The notes under the pieces: generated by a model
Seen by the model: the letters and a program-made list of their open reading frames with translations, nothing else
Told to the model about the DNA's origin: nothing
Databases searched by the model: none
Assembly (NCBI RefSeq): GCF_041435015.1
Contig: NZ_CP107989.1
Coordinates: 7,626,001 to 7,690,000 of the forward strand
DNA: 64,000 bases
Reading direction: 5' to 3'
Origin: Streptomyces canus
GTDB taxonomy: Bacteria; Actinomycetota; Actinomycetes; Streptomycetales; Streptomycetaceae
Part shown: positions 28,046 through 36,395 of the stretch, in pieces
Layout of the letters: each line of letters begins with the position of its first letter
How positions within the stretch are numbered: position 1 is the first letter of the stretch
Program-made: the position numbers and the translations under genes

Positions 28046-29269
28046 CTAGAACTTCGCGCGCTGGGCGTAGACCTCGCGCAACTGCTGGGCCACACGCCTG
28101 GCTTGGACCGACGTACGGAGGGGTCCGGGGCCCGTGCGCTCCCGGCCGCGCTGGGCGGGCGGGGGAGTCCCTGGGGCCGCGACAGGACGGGCGGGCGGCA
28201 GGTCGTGGGCCGCCGGGGCCTGCTCGGCCTTGACCGTGCGGGTGTACGCGGCGGGAGGCAGCGTGTCCTGGGGGAGCGGGACAGTGGGGGCCGTGGTGTG
28301 CGTCGGCTGCTGAGGGAGCGTCTCCGTGGGGAGGTTCGCCACGGCCGCATCGACGACAGTGAGCGAGGCGGGGGGCACGGGGGGCGTGTCCGTCACCGTC
28401 GTCGCCGCGGTGAGGCGGCGCCTGGCCTGAGCGATCTTGAGGCCCTGCGCTTCGATCACGGCACGGCATTTCTGGACGACCTCGGGCAGCGCGGGCCGGT
28501 CCTGCGGGACGTACGTGAGCATCGACGTGAGGAGCGGGACCAACTCGGCCGGCGCTCCGGTCAGGTCTGCCTGTGCGTCCGCCTTGGTGATCAGGTGGAA
28601 CAGCGCGTGGATGTTGTCCGCCTGGAACGGGTAGTGGCCGGTCGCCGCGTACAGCATGACGGCACCGAGGGCATACACGTCGACAGGCGCCGTGAGCGGC
28701 TTGACGCCGTTCGCCTGCTCGGGCGCCATGCATGCGGGCGTGCCCAGCACGGTGTTCGGGGCGGTGAGAGACGCGCTGGACTCCGTGAACACCGCGAGAC
28801 CGAAGTCGATGATCTTCGGGCCGTTCGGGCCGAGGAGGATGTTGGCGGGCTTCAGATCACGGTGGAGCAGGCCCTGTTTGTGCACGCCCGCGAGGGCTTC
28901 CGCGAGCGTGGCGCCCAGGGAGGCGACCAGCACCAAGGGCAATGGACCGTGGGTGTTGATGTGCTTGCGCAGGTCCGGTCCGTCGATGTACTCCGTCGCC
29001 AGCCACGGCTGTTCGGCCTCCGCGTCCGCGTCGAGGAACGCCGCGATACGCGGACCCCAGATCGTCTTCAGGACCTCTATCTCCTGCGCGAAACGCAGAC
29101 GGGTCTCCGAGTCCACCACCGACGGCTTGATGATCTTCACCGCCGCGGGCTCTCCACCAGGAGACTCACCGAGGTATACCTGACCCATGCCACCGTGGCC
29201 GATGCGCCCGAGGAGCTCGAAGCCGCCGAGTTCCGTCGGGTCCTCGGGGCTCAGCGGGGCCGCGTTCAC
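28046..29269 (-). CDS. Cytoplasmic Ser/Thr protein kinase leading a helicase/methylase operon
   Basis: A 407-residue Hanks-type kinase. Gly loop GRIGHGGMGQVY, ATP lysine in AAVKIIK (near 41), catalytic LLHRDLKPANILL (near 137), DFG (near 153), and GTPACMAPEQ before subdomain IX. The C-terminal ~130 residues are Pro/Thr-rich and end in a basic helix. No transmembrane segment or PASTA repeat, unlike PknB-type receptors, so the kinase should be soluble. It heads the operon kinase-SNF2-methyltransferase with a short gap, suggesting it phosphorylates one of these, much as PglW works in Streptomyces Pgl/BREX type 2. Domain certain, target inferred. Confidence 0.88.
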   Translation of the reverse strand: MNAAPLSPEDPTELGGFELLGRIGHGGMGQVYLGESPGGEPAAVKIIKPSVVDSETRLRFAQEIEVLKTIWGPRIAAFLDADAEAEQPWLATEYIDGPDLRKHINTHGPLPLVLVASLGATLAEALAGVHKQGLLHRDLKPANILLGPNGPKIIDFGLAVFTESSASLTAPNTVLGTPACMAPEQANGVKPLTAPVDVYALGAVMLYAATGHYPFQADNIHALFHLITKADAQADLTGAPAELVPLLTSMLTYVPQDRPALPEVVQKCRAVIEAQGLKIAQARRRLTAATTVTDTPPVPPASLTVVDAAVANLPTETLPQQPTHTTAPTVPLPQDTLPPAAYTRTVKAEQAPAAHDLPPARPVAAPGTPPPAQRGRERTGPGPLRTSVQARRVAQQLREVYAQRAKF

Positions 29270-29299
29270 GTAGGTCGTCCTTTCGCCCTGGTCAGCTGG

Positions 29300-29329
29300 T
29301 GTATGTCAGCAGTCGTAACCGTAGTCCAA
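29300..29329 (-). promoter_or_regulatory. Possible promoter of the kinase-helicase-methylase operon
   Basis: On the minus strand TTGGAC (29324-29329) is followed after 18 bases by CATACA (29300-29305), about 30 bases before the kinase GTG. The match is fair only. It is the single plausible promoter upstream of the three genes, consistent with co-transcription. Confidence 0.3.
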
Positions 29330-29539
29330 GGTCTGATGGCGCGGACCGGGTCTTGCCCGATCGAGTCCGCGCCCGGTTGCGTTCATAAAGAAAGCGCCTC
29401 TCCGGCCAACCGTCACATGCCCGAAATACAACCACCCCATCCCCTCCACCATCGCGATCTACCGTGGACACCACAGCCCAACGCCCGGCCACCGTCGCCC
29501 GAAGGCACACCCCCGCCTCCCCCAGACGACAGGAGCCCC

Positions 29540-31510
29540 GTGTCCCGCCCCGCCGTACGGATGCACCTACCGCCCTGGCTCGCGCACGCCCTGCGTGCTC
29601 AGCGTGGGCCGATTCCCTGGAACGCCGTGGTGCGGGGTGCGCTGTCCGCCGGACCCATCCTCCTGGTGGCCGTCCTCGCCGACCGCACCTCCCTCGGTGT
29701 CGTCGCCGCCATCGCCGCCATGCTCGCCGGGATCAACGACCGGCCCGGGAGCCGGCGGGTCTCCGTCAAGCGGATCGGGGTGCCGGCGCTCGCGGGGGCG
29801 GTCGGGATGTTCGTGGGGACCACCGCCGGGGAGCACATCGGGGCGGTCCCACTGACCCTGCTGCTGACCCTTGTCGGGCTCGTGGCGGGGGGTGTCAGCG
29901 CCGTCGGACCCGTCGCCTCCGGGGCCGGTACGCAGCTGCTGGTCGCTTCGGCGATCGGGGCGGGCATGCCGTTGCCGGAGGAAGGGGGGCTGCGCGCCGT
30001 CGTGTATCTCGGCGGGGCCTGCTGGCTGCTCGCGCTGCGGCTCGTGCTGCCCACCCCCGGTGCCCTCGTCGGGGACTTCCGGTTCGACGGCGAGCGGGAG
30101 GCCGTCGCCGATGTGTATGACTCCGTCGCCGCTCTCCTGGACGCCGCGGGGAGTGAGGACGCCACCGCGCGGCGCGTCGCGCTCACCGCCGCCCTCGATC
30201 ACGCGCAGGACGCGCTCACCGGGCCCCGGCTGCGGCGGTACGCCAGCTCGTCCGCCGAGCGGCGGCTGCACGCGCAGTACGCCGCCGCGCTGCCGCTCGC
30301 CGAGGCCGCCACCGCGCTCGCCTGGGCGGAGGAGGCGGTGCCCGGGCGGGCCTCCGCGGGACCCCGACGGCTCGCCGTCGCCGTACGGGAGAACACGCAC
30401 ACCGGGCCGTTGCCCGCGCCCACCCGGTCGGCGCCCGCGCTGCGGGCACTCGACGACGCGCTGCTGCGGGCCGCCGAGGCCTTCGACCGGGGCCGGGGCG
30501 GGGATCTGCACAAGCGCCGGCTCACCGTCCGGGGCGTGCTGCGGTCCGTTTTCGGGGCCGGCGGGCGGGAGTACGGGCTGCGGGTCGCCCTCTGCTTCGG
30601 GGCAAGCGTCGCCGTGGCACAGGCGCTGCACCACTCCCACTGGTACGGGGAGCACCAGCACTGGTACTGGCTGCCCGCCACCACCGTCTTCCTCGTCAAG
30701 CCCGACCTCGGACCGCTCGTCTCCCGGGTGCTGTGCCGGGCCGCCGGGACCGTCCTCGGAGCACTGGTCTTCGCCGGGTTCGCGCTCGTGCTGCCGCGGC
30801 CCGAAGGACTCATCGTGCTCGTCGCCCTCAGCGGGGCGCTCATTCCCGTGGCCACCCGGCACTTCGCCGCGCAGACCGCCGTCGTCACGGTCCTCGTCCT
30901 GGCGCTCGTGATGGTGGGCGGCGAGCCGCAGGCCTCCGCCGGCCGGATCACCGAGACCCTGCTCGCCTGCGCCATCGTGCTGATCGTGGGGCATCTGCCG
31001 ATGCCGGGGCAGCGGGGCGGGGGCGTGCGGTCCCGGCTGGCCGCGGCGAGCGGCGCGGCCGAGGCGTACCTCACGCATGTTCTGCGGGAGACCGAACGCC
31101 CTGTTCCACGGGAGATGGCGCGGCTTGTGCCACGGCAGGCCGCGCGGCCTGTCCCACGAGGCGCCGGGACCGTCGTACGGGACACTCCCACCGACGACAC
31201 CCGCGCCCGGCGCTGGACCCTCCGCCGCGAGGCCTACCGCGCGCTCGCCGAGGCCCGTACCGCCATCGCCCTCGCCGCCGCCGAACTCCCCGCGCTCGCC
31301 CGGCACTCGGAGGGCGCCGACGAGATCGTCGCCGTGCTCGAAGGGATCGTCGACACGACCACCGCGTGCGCCGTCCACCTCGACGACTCCGGGCGGCTCG
31401 CCCCCGAACAGGTCCAGCGGCTCACCGAACTCCTCGACGAACTCGGCCGACTCGACGAGGGGCGCGGGCGAGTGGGGGTCCGGCTGCCCGACGTTCCCCT
31501 CGCCGGTTAG
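29540..31510 (+). CDS. FUSC-family integral membrane protein
   Basis: About 656 residues with two groups of hydrophobic helices (roughly residues 20-165 and 345-480) separated by a long soluble loop, the duplicated FUSC/aromatic-acid-exporter layout. The second group starts with the typical HWYGEHQHWYWLPATTVFLVKPDLGPLVSRVLCRAAGTVLGA. A C-terminal helical cytoplasmic tail follows. Probably a transporter or channel for organic acids, substrate unknown. GTG 29540 is chosen with AGGAG just upstream; ATG 29561 is an alternative. It diverges from the kinase operon, across ~270 bp without another gene. Confidence 0.8.
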   Translation: MSRPAVRMHLPPWLAHALRAQRGPIPWNAVVRGALSAGPILLVAVLADRTSLGVVAAIAAMLAGINDRPGSRRVSVKRIGVPALAGAVGMFVGTTAGEHIGAVPLTLLLTLVGLVAGGVSAVGPVASGAGTQLLVASAIGAGMPLPEEGGLRAVVYLGGACWLLALRLVLPTPGALVGDFRFDGEREAVADVYDSVAALLDAAGSEDATARRVALTAALDHAQDALTGPRLRRYASSSAERRLHAQYAAALPLAEAATALAWAEEAVPGRASAGPRRLAVAVRENTHTGPLPAPTRSAPALRALDDALLRAAEAFDRGRGGDLHKRRLTVRGVLRSVFGAGGREYGLRVALCFGASVAVAQALHHSHWYGEHQHWYWLPATTVFLVKPDLGPLVSRVLCRAAGTVLGALVFAGFALVLPRPEGLIVLVALSGALIPVATRHFAAQTAVVTVLVLALVMVGGEPQASAGRITETLLACAIVLIVGHLPMPGQRGGGVRSRLAAASGAAEAYLTHVLRETERPVPREMARLVPRQAARPVPRGAGTVVRDTPTDDTRARRWTLRREAYRALAEARTAIALAAAELPALARHSEGADEIVAVLEGIVDTTTACAVHLDDSGRLAPEQVQRLTELLDELGRLDEGRGRVGVRLPDVPLAG

Positions 31511-31523
31511 GGCCGGTCGGGAG

Positions 31524-32504
31524 TCACACCCGTACCCACACCGGTGCGTGGTCCGACCCGGGCGTCCCCACCCGCTTCGTCGGATCCTCGTCCACGGACG
31601 GCAGTGCGAGGGCGTCGTCCTGCTGCTCGGGCAGGCCCGTCCCCGCCTCCACGATGCGGCGGGCCAGACGGTGGCTCAGCAGGACGTGGTCGATCAGTTC
31701 GGCGCGTCCGAAGCTGACGCGGGAGAAGCGGCGCTTTTCGGGTATGCGCGGGGCGATGTCCCACAGCCGGAACGGATCGCCGAGGTCGGCCTTGAGGAAC
31801 GCGCGCTTTTTGTCGAGCTCGGAGCCGGGCGGACCGAGCAGGATCTGTGTGGTGGCGGCGTTCACCACGTCGTTCATGTCGCCGAGGACGATCACGTCCC
31901 GTTCGGTCCCGGCACCTTCGAGCAGGAAGTCCGCGAGGGCGCGCAGGGTCGTCGCCTCGGCCGCCCGCCGGTAGAGGGCGTAGGCGCCGAAGCGGGCCCG
32001 TTCGGCCTCGTCGTGGGGCTGGAAGCGGCTCCGGCCCCCGGTGCCCGGATACGACAGCAGCTTCGACTTGAGATGGGCGACCGCCACCTGGAGGACCCCG
32101 TCGTCGGTGTCGGTCTCCACGGCGAGGAAGCCTCGGCTGGTCTCCTTGTCGTGCGCGTCCGGCTCGGTGCCGTCGTCACCCTGCACGGGGCGCAGCCCGT
32201 CCGCGAACGCATGGGTGTCCCGCCGCATCCGCAGGGGGGTACGGCTGAGGAAGCCGACGCGGATGCCCCTGCGGTCCGCGTGCCGGGAGAGCGCGATGTG
32301 CCAATCCCCGCCGATCGCCTTGGCCAGATCGGCGAGTGTCTCCTCCTGCCTGACCTCCTGGACGCCCAGCAGCGCCGGGTCGAGCGCGGTGATCACGGAG
32401 GCGAGGGCGGCCACTTTCGCCTCGTACTCGGCCTCGGTCCCGGGTGCGCCGTCACCACTGTGCGGCAGCATCAGATTCTCTAGATTCCAGGTGCCGACGA
32501 GCAT
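31524..32504 (-). CDS. Endonuclease/exonuclease/phosphatase-fold protein
   Basis: A 326-residue metal-dependent phosphoesterase of the EEP (DNase I-like) superfamily. Landmarks: TWNLENL near residue 6, LLGVQEVRQEETL with the metal-binding Glu, VAVAHLKSKL, VIVLGDMNDV and C-terminal GTPGSDHAPVWV with the catalytic Asp-His. No signal peptide, so cytoplasmic. Substrate could be DNA or a phosphoester. ATG 32504 has AAGGGG seven bases upstream. It converges on the FUSC gene, with a 13-bp gap. Confidence 0.85.
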   Translation of the reverse strand: MLVGTWNLENLMLPHSGDGAPGTEAEYEAKVAALASVITALDPALLGVQEVRQEETLADLAKAIGGDWHIALSRHADRRGIRVGFLSRTPLRMRRDTHAFADGLRPVQGDDGTEPDAHDKETSRGFLAVETDTDDGVLQVAVAHLKSKLLSYPGTGGRSRFQPHDEAERARFGAYALYRRAAEATTLRALADFLLEGAGTERDVIVLGDMNDVVNAATTQILLGPPGSELDKKRAFLKADLGDPFRLWDIAPRIPEKRRFSRVSFGRAELIDHVLLSHRLARRIVEAGTGLPEQQDDALALPSVDEDPTKRVGTPGSDHAPVWVRV

Positions 32505-32642
32505 GCCGGACCCCTTCCGGAAGGCGTACGACGGGTGGTGCGGTGAGGCCAGGGTGCAGGTGTCCGCGCCGTCGCGACAGAGCGGCGACGGGATGCGCGG
32601 TTGACCCACTGCGAGGGCACGACCGCGTCGTACGGTGCCTGT

Positions 32643-33995
32643 ATGACGCCTTCTCCCGCAGGTCTCATCATCACCCCGTGCACGGTGCTGACGCACGACG
32701 ATCAAGAGCAGGTCGGGTTCGTGCACGACGCCGGGATCGTCGTACGGGAGGGTGTCGTCGAGTCGGTGATCAGCAGTGCGCAGGCCGAGGAACTGCCCGC
32801 GGCGGAGCGCATCGACGGGCGGGGGCAGGTCGCTCTTCCCGGGCTCGTCAACTGCCACACCCACGCGCCCATGGTCGCCCTGCGGGGGGTCGCGGAGGAT
32901 CTGCCGACCGAGGAGTGGTTCAACGACGTCGTCTGGCCTATCGAGTCCAACCTCACCGAGAAGGATGTGGAGTTGGGGGCTCGGTTGGCCTGCGCCGAGA
33001 TGATCCGGGGCGGTGTCACCTGCTTCGCCGACCACTACTTCTCGATGGACGCCGTCGCCGCGGTCGTCGAGGAGTGCGGGATCCGCGCGCATCTCGGGGA
33101 GGCGTACTTCTCCTCGCAGGGGCCCCAAGGGCGGGAGAAATCCCTGGAGTTCGCTCTACGGCACCGCGGCGGCGCCGGTGGCCGCATCACCACGGCGCTC
33201 GCCCCGCACGCGCCCTACACCGTGGACGACAGCGACCTCACCGCGACCGCCGCGCTCGCCCGGGAGCACGGCCTCCCCGTCCATCTCCACGCCGCCGAGA
33301 ACCGCGACCAGACCGAGACGAGCCTCGCCCGGCACGGGGCGACGCCCATCGAGGTGTTGCGGCGCACCGGGATCCTCGACACGGACGTCCTGATCGCGCA
33401 CGGCTCCGGCATCCTCGACAGTGACCTGCCGATTCTCTCAAGTGCCTCCGGTCGTACGGCTGTCGCGACCGCCCCGCGCGGCTACCTCAAGTTCGCCTGG
33501 CCCACCACCACGCCCGTGCGCGCCCTGCGTGACATCGGCATCCCCGTCGGACTCGCCACGGACGGGGCCGCCTCCAACAACTCCCTCGACGTATGGGAGT
33601 CGATGGCGCTCACCGCGCTGTTCCAGAAGTCGACGACCGGTGACCCGCGCTGGCTGACGTCCCGTCAAGCCCTGCACCACGCGACCCTCCAGAGCGCCCG
33701 CGCGGTCGGCCTCGGTGAGGTCGTCGGCAGCATCGCACCCGGCAGGCGTGCCGACATCATCCTGGTCGACCTCACAGGACCGCACACCCAGCCCGTCCAC
33801 GACCTCGCCGCCACCCTGGTCCACAGCGCCCGCTCCTCCGACGTCCGTACGACGATCGTGGACGGCCGTGTGCTGATGCGGGACCGTGAGCTGCCGACCA
33901 TTGATGTCCCGTCCGTGGCGGGGGAGTTGAGCAAGCGCCTGCCCGCCCTCCTCGACCGGAGCCACGGCAGGCGGATCCAGGACTACGACAACTGA
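32643..33995 (+). CDS. Amidohydrolase (S-adenosylhomocysteine/methylthioadenosine or chlorohydrolase-like)
   Basis: A 450-residue metal-dependent deaminase/hydrolase of the ATZ/TRZ-MtaD group. Metal ligands are seen in GLVNCHTHAPM (near 70), the HLHAAE (near 215), IAHGSG (near 252) and TDGAASNNSLD (near 306); APHAPYT is also typical. Likely deaminates a nucleoside-like or aromatic amine substrate. ATG 32643 has no Shine-Dalgarno; a TACGGT at 32631-32636, seven bases upstream, could direct a leaderless message. The next gene is a P450, 87 bp downstream; a joint pathway is possible but unproven. Confidence 0.85.
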   Translation: MTPSPAGLIITPCTVLTHDDQEQVGFVHDAGIVVREGVVESVISSAQAEELPAAERIDGRGQVALPGLVNCHTHAPMVALRGVAEDLPTEEWFNDVVWPIESNLTEKDVELGARLACAEMIRGGVTCFADHYFSMDAVAAVVEECGIRAHLGEAYFSSQGPQGREKSLEFALRHRGGAGGRITTALAPHAPYTVDDSDLTATAALAREHGLPVHLHAAENRDQTETSLARHGATPIEVLRRTGILDTDVLIAHGSGILDSDLPILSSASGRTAVATAPRGYLKFAWPTTTPVRALRDIGIPVGLATDGAASNNSLDVWESMALTALFQKSTTGDPRWLTSRQALHHATLQSARAVGLGEVVGSIAPGRRADIILVDLTGPHTQPVHDLAATLVHSARSSDVRTTIVDGRVLMRDRELPTIDVPSVAGELSKRLPALLDRSHGRRIQDYDN

Positions 33996-34069
33996 AACCC
34001 GGCCCAGGAAGGGCGCTTCGGCGCCAACTGACGGTGACCGTTGGCGGCAGCCCGTGATCTCCGCGCCGC

Positions 34070-34075
34070 TAGGCT
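34070..34075 (+). promoter_or_regulatory. Possible -10 box for a leaderless P450 message
   Basis: TAGGCT ends seven bases before the ATG of the P450 gene, which has no ribosome binding site; this spacing suggests transcription starts at the ATG. No clear -35 is seen. Confidence 0.35.
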
Positions 34076-34082
34076 GACGCCC

Positions 34083-35252
34083 ATGGACCCCGCCGACGGC
34101 CTTCTTGAGCACCCCTACGACGTGTACCGGCGCCTGCGCGACACCGCGCCCGTGCATCGGATCGCCGGGCCCGACGGGACGCCCGCCTGGATCGTCACGC
34201 GGTACGACGACGTGCGGGCGGCTCTCGCCGATCCGCGGTTGTCGCTGGACAAGCGGTACGCCACGGCGGGGACGTACAAGGGGTTCTCGTTGCCGCCCGC
34301 GCTCGACGCCAACCTGCTCACCATGGATCCGCCGGACCACACCCGGATCCGTCGACTGGTCGGGCGGGCCTTCACCCCGCGGCGGATCGAGCAGTTGCGC
34401 GGGCCGATCCGGCGCACCGCCGACGGGCTCCTCGACGCGCTCGGTTCCCATGGGACCACCGATCTCATCGCCTCCTACGCCGCGCCCCTCCCGATCACGG
34501 TCATCTGTGACCTGCTCGGCATTCCGGACGAGCACCGGCTGGACTTCCGGGTGTGGACCGACACGCTCGTCGCGCCGGACCCGGCGGCCGGACCCGCGGC
34601 GGCCAAGGAGGCGGTCGTGGCGATGCTCGGCTTCTTCACGCGGCTCCTCGCGGACAAGCGCCGGGAACCCGCCGACGACCTGCTCTCCGATCTGATCGCC
34701 GTCCGCGACGAGGGCGACCGGCTCAGCGAGGACGAGCTGATGTCGCTGGCCTTCCTCATCCTCTTCGCCGGGTACGAGAACACCGTGCAGCTGATCGGGA
34801 ACGCGGTGCTCGCGCTGTTCCAGCACCCCGGACAGCTCGCCGCCCTGCGCGAGGACCCGGCCCGGCTCCCCGCGGCCACCGAGGAGTTCCTCCGCTACGA
34901 GGGCCCTGCCCTGCTGGCCATCCGTCGCTTCCCCGTCGAGGACGTCACCATCGGCGGGGTCACCGTCCCCGCGGGCGAGACGGTCTGGGTCTCCCCGTCC
35001 GCCGCCAACCGCGACCCCGACCGCTTTCCCGACCCCGACCGTCTGGACCTCGCCCGCGACGCCTCCGGCCACCTCGCTCTCGGCCACGGCATCCACTACT
35101 GCCTCGGCGCCCCGCTGGCCCGTGCCGAGACCGAGATCGCCCTGGCCGCGCTACTGGAACGGTTCCCGGATCTCGCGCTCGCCGAGCCCACCCCGAAGTG
35201 GCGCAACTCCCTGCGCGCCCGAGGCCTGCTCGCGCTCCAGGTGTCGTACTGA
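34083..35252 (+). CDS. Cytochrome P450
   Basis: A 389-residue soluble bacterial P450 (CYP105/107-like size). I-helix oxygen-binding motif AGYENTVQ near residue 230 (usual AGxET altered to AGYENT), ExxR helix EEFLRYEGPAL, and heme-binding loop ALGHGIHYCLGAPLAR near 335 with the cysteine ligand. Lacks any ferredoxin neighbour, so it uses partners from elsewhere. No biosynthetic cluster is evident around it; substrate unknown. Confidence 0.92.
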   Translation: MDPADGLLEHPYDVYRRLRDTAPVHRIAGPDGTPAWIVTRYDDVRAALADPRLSLDKRYATAGTYKGFSLPPALDANLLTMDPPDHTRIRRLVGRAFTPRRIEQLRGPIRRTADGLLDALGSHGTTDLIASYAAPLPITVICDLLGIPDEHRLDFRVWTDTLVAPDPAAGPAAAKEAVVAMLGFFTRLLADKRREPADDLLSDLIAVRDEGDRLSEDELMSLAFLILFAGYENTVQLIGNAVLALFQHPGQLAALREDPARLPAATEEFLRYEGPALLAIRRFPVEDVTIGGVTVPAGETVWVSPSAANRDPDRFPDPDRLDLARDASGHLALGHGIHYCLGAPLARAETEIALAALLERFPDLALAEPTPKWRNSLRARGLLALQVSY

Positions 35253-35345
35253 ATCAACCCGTCCCGGAATTTTCCGTGACAGCGATGAGTTTCGCCCCTC
35301 CCCACGGTCACCACCCCGAACGGACCGTTGCACAGGAGGGACCCC

Positions 35346-36035
35346 ATGGCGCTTCCGGAGATCGTCTCTCGGGACGAATGGCGCGCGGCGCGCGCGGAGT
35401 TGCTGGTAAGGGAGAAGGCGGCCACGCGCGCGCGGGACGCCCTCAACGCCGAGCGGCGCAGGCTTCCCATGGTCGAGGTCGAGGAGGAGTACGTCTTCGA
35501 GGGCGGTGACGGCAAGGCCACCCTGCTCGACCTCTTCGAGGGGCGCGGTCAGCTCGTCGTCTACCACTTCATGTTCGCGCCCGAGTGGGACGCGGGCTGC
35601 CGCAGCTGCTCCGCCTTCCTGGACCAGATCGGACACCTGGCCCATCTGAAGGCGCGGGGGACGACGTTCGCGGCCGTGTCGAGAGCGCCGTATACGAAGA
35701 TCCTGCCGTTCAAGGCGCGGATGGGATGGACCGTGCCCTGGTACTCGTCGCACGGCGGCGACTTCAACGACGACTTCGAGGCCACCCTGGAGATGGACGA
35801 CGAGCCGGCCGAGCGGCCCGGCATCAGTTGCTTCCTGCGCGACCGCGACCGGGTCTTCCACACCTACTCGACCTATGAACGCGGCCTCGACGGACTCGGC
35901 TCGACCACCAGCTTCCTCGACCTGACCGCACTGGGACGGCAGGAGGAATGGGAGGAACCCAAGGGGCGCGCCTCCGCTCTCGGGGCGCCCGCGGGCAGCG
36001 TACGCATGCGGTATCACGACGAGTACGAGGACTGA
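35346..36035 (+). CDS. DUF899 (thioredoxin-like fold) protein
   Basis: A 229-residue DUF899 family member: DEWRAARAELLVREKAATRARDAL and RRLPMVEVEEEYVFEG at the start, then YHFMFAPEWDAGCRSCSAFLDQIG with a CxxC pair, FAAVSRAPYTKI and WYSSHGGDFNDDFEATLEMD. The fold is thioredoxin/peroxiredoxin-like; the biochemical function is not established. ATG is preceded by GGAGGG at an ideal distance. Confidence 0.88.
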   Translation: MALPEIVSRDEWRAARAELLVREKAATRARDALNAERRRLPMVEVEEEYVFEGGDGKATLLDLFEGRGQLVVYHFMFAPEWDAGCRSCSAFLDQIGHLAHLKARGTTFAAVSRAPYTKILPFKARMGWTVPWYSSHGGDFNDDFEATLEMDDEPAERPGISCFLRDRDRVFHTYSTYERGLDGLGSTTSFLDLTALGRQEEWEEPKGRASALGAPAGSVRMRYHDEYED

Positions 36036-36204
36036 CACGGAGGGTGAGGTAGATCGTCACACGGTGACAGGACCCTCACACTCCGGGGTGAACTTGTGTC
36101 GGCTACGTCTCAGTACGGCAACTCACCGAGGCTTTCGGGCCCTGGAAGGCGTTAACTCCTACAAGCGCTCCTACGGGGAGCGCAACGCTTTCTGGAGGTG
36201 CAGG

Positions 36205-36393
36205 GTGGTGAACGGGCGAACAGTGCTCGAACGCTTTCCCGCTGGCGGGCCGCGCGGATCGTGGCCGGCGGAGGAGTTCGCGCAGGCGAGGCGTCTTGAG
36301 GGGCTGCCGGCGGAGGTCGTCATGGACCTCGCGACGGACACGTTCCTGGTGATCGTCCGCAGTGGAGAGGCAGCGGTAGACGCTGTCGCGTGA
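36205..36393 (+). CDS. Small hypothetical protein
   Basis: About 62 residues (VLERFPAGGPRGSWPAEEFAQARRLEGLPAEVVMDLATDTFLVIV). The start is a tandem GTG-GTG pair; GGAGG lies six bases before the first. High GC third positions support coding. No family recognised. It converges on the ABC transporter gene with a two-base gap. Confidence 0.55.
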   Translation: MVNGRTVLERFPAGGPRGSWPAEEFAQARRLEGLPAEVVMDLATDTFLVIVRSGEAAVDAVA

Positions 36394-36395
36394 GG

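Noticed and set aside
28002..28733. Longer N-terminus for the SNF2 helicase
   Set aside because: It would overlap the kinase gene in another frame; a good ribosome site marks GTG 28001.
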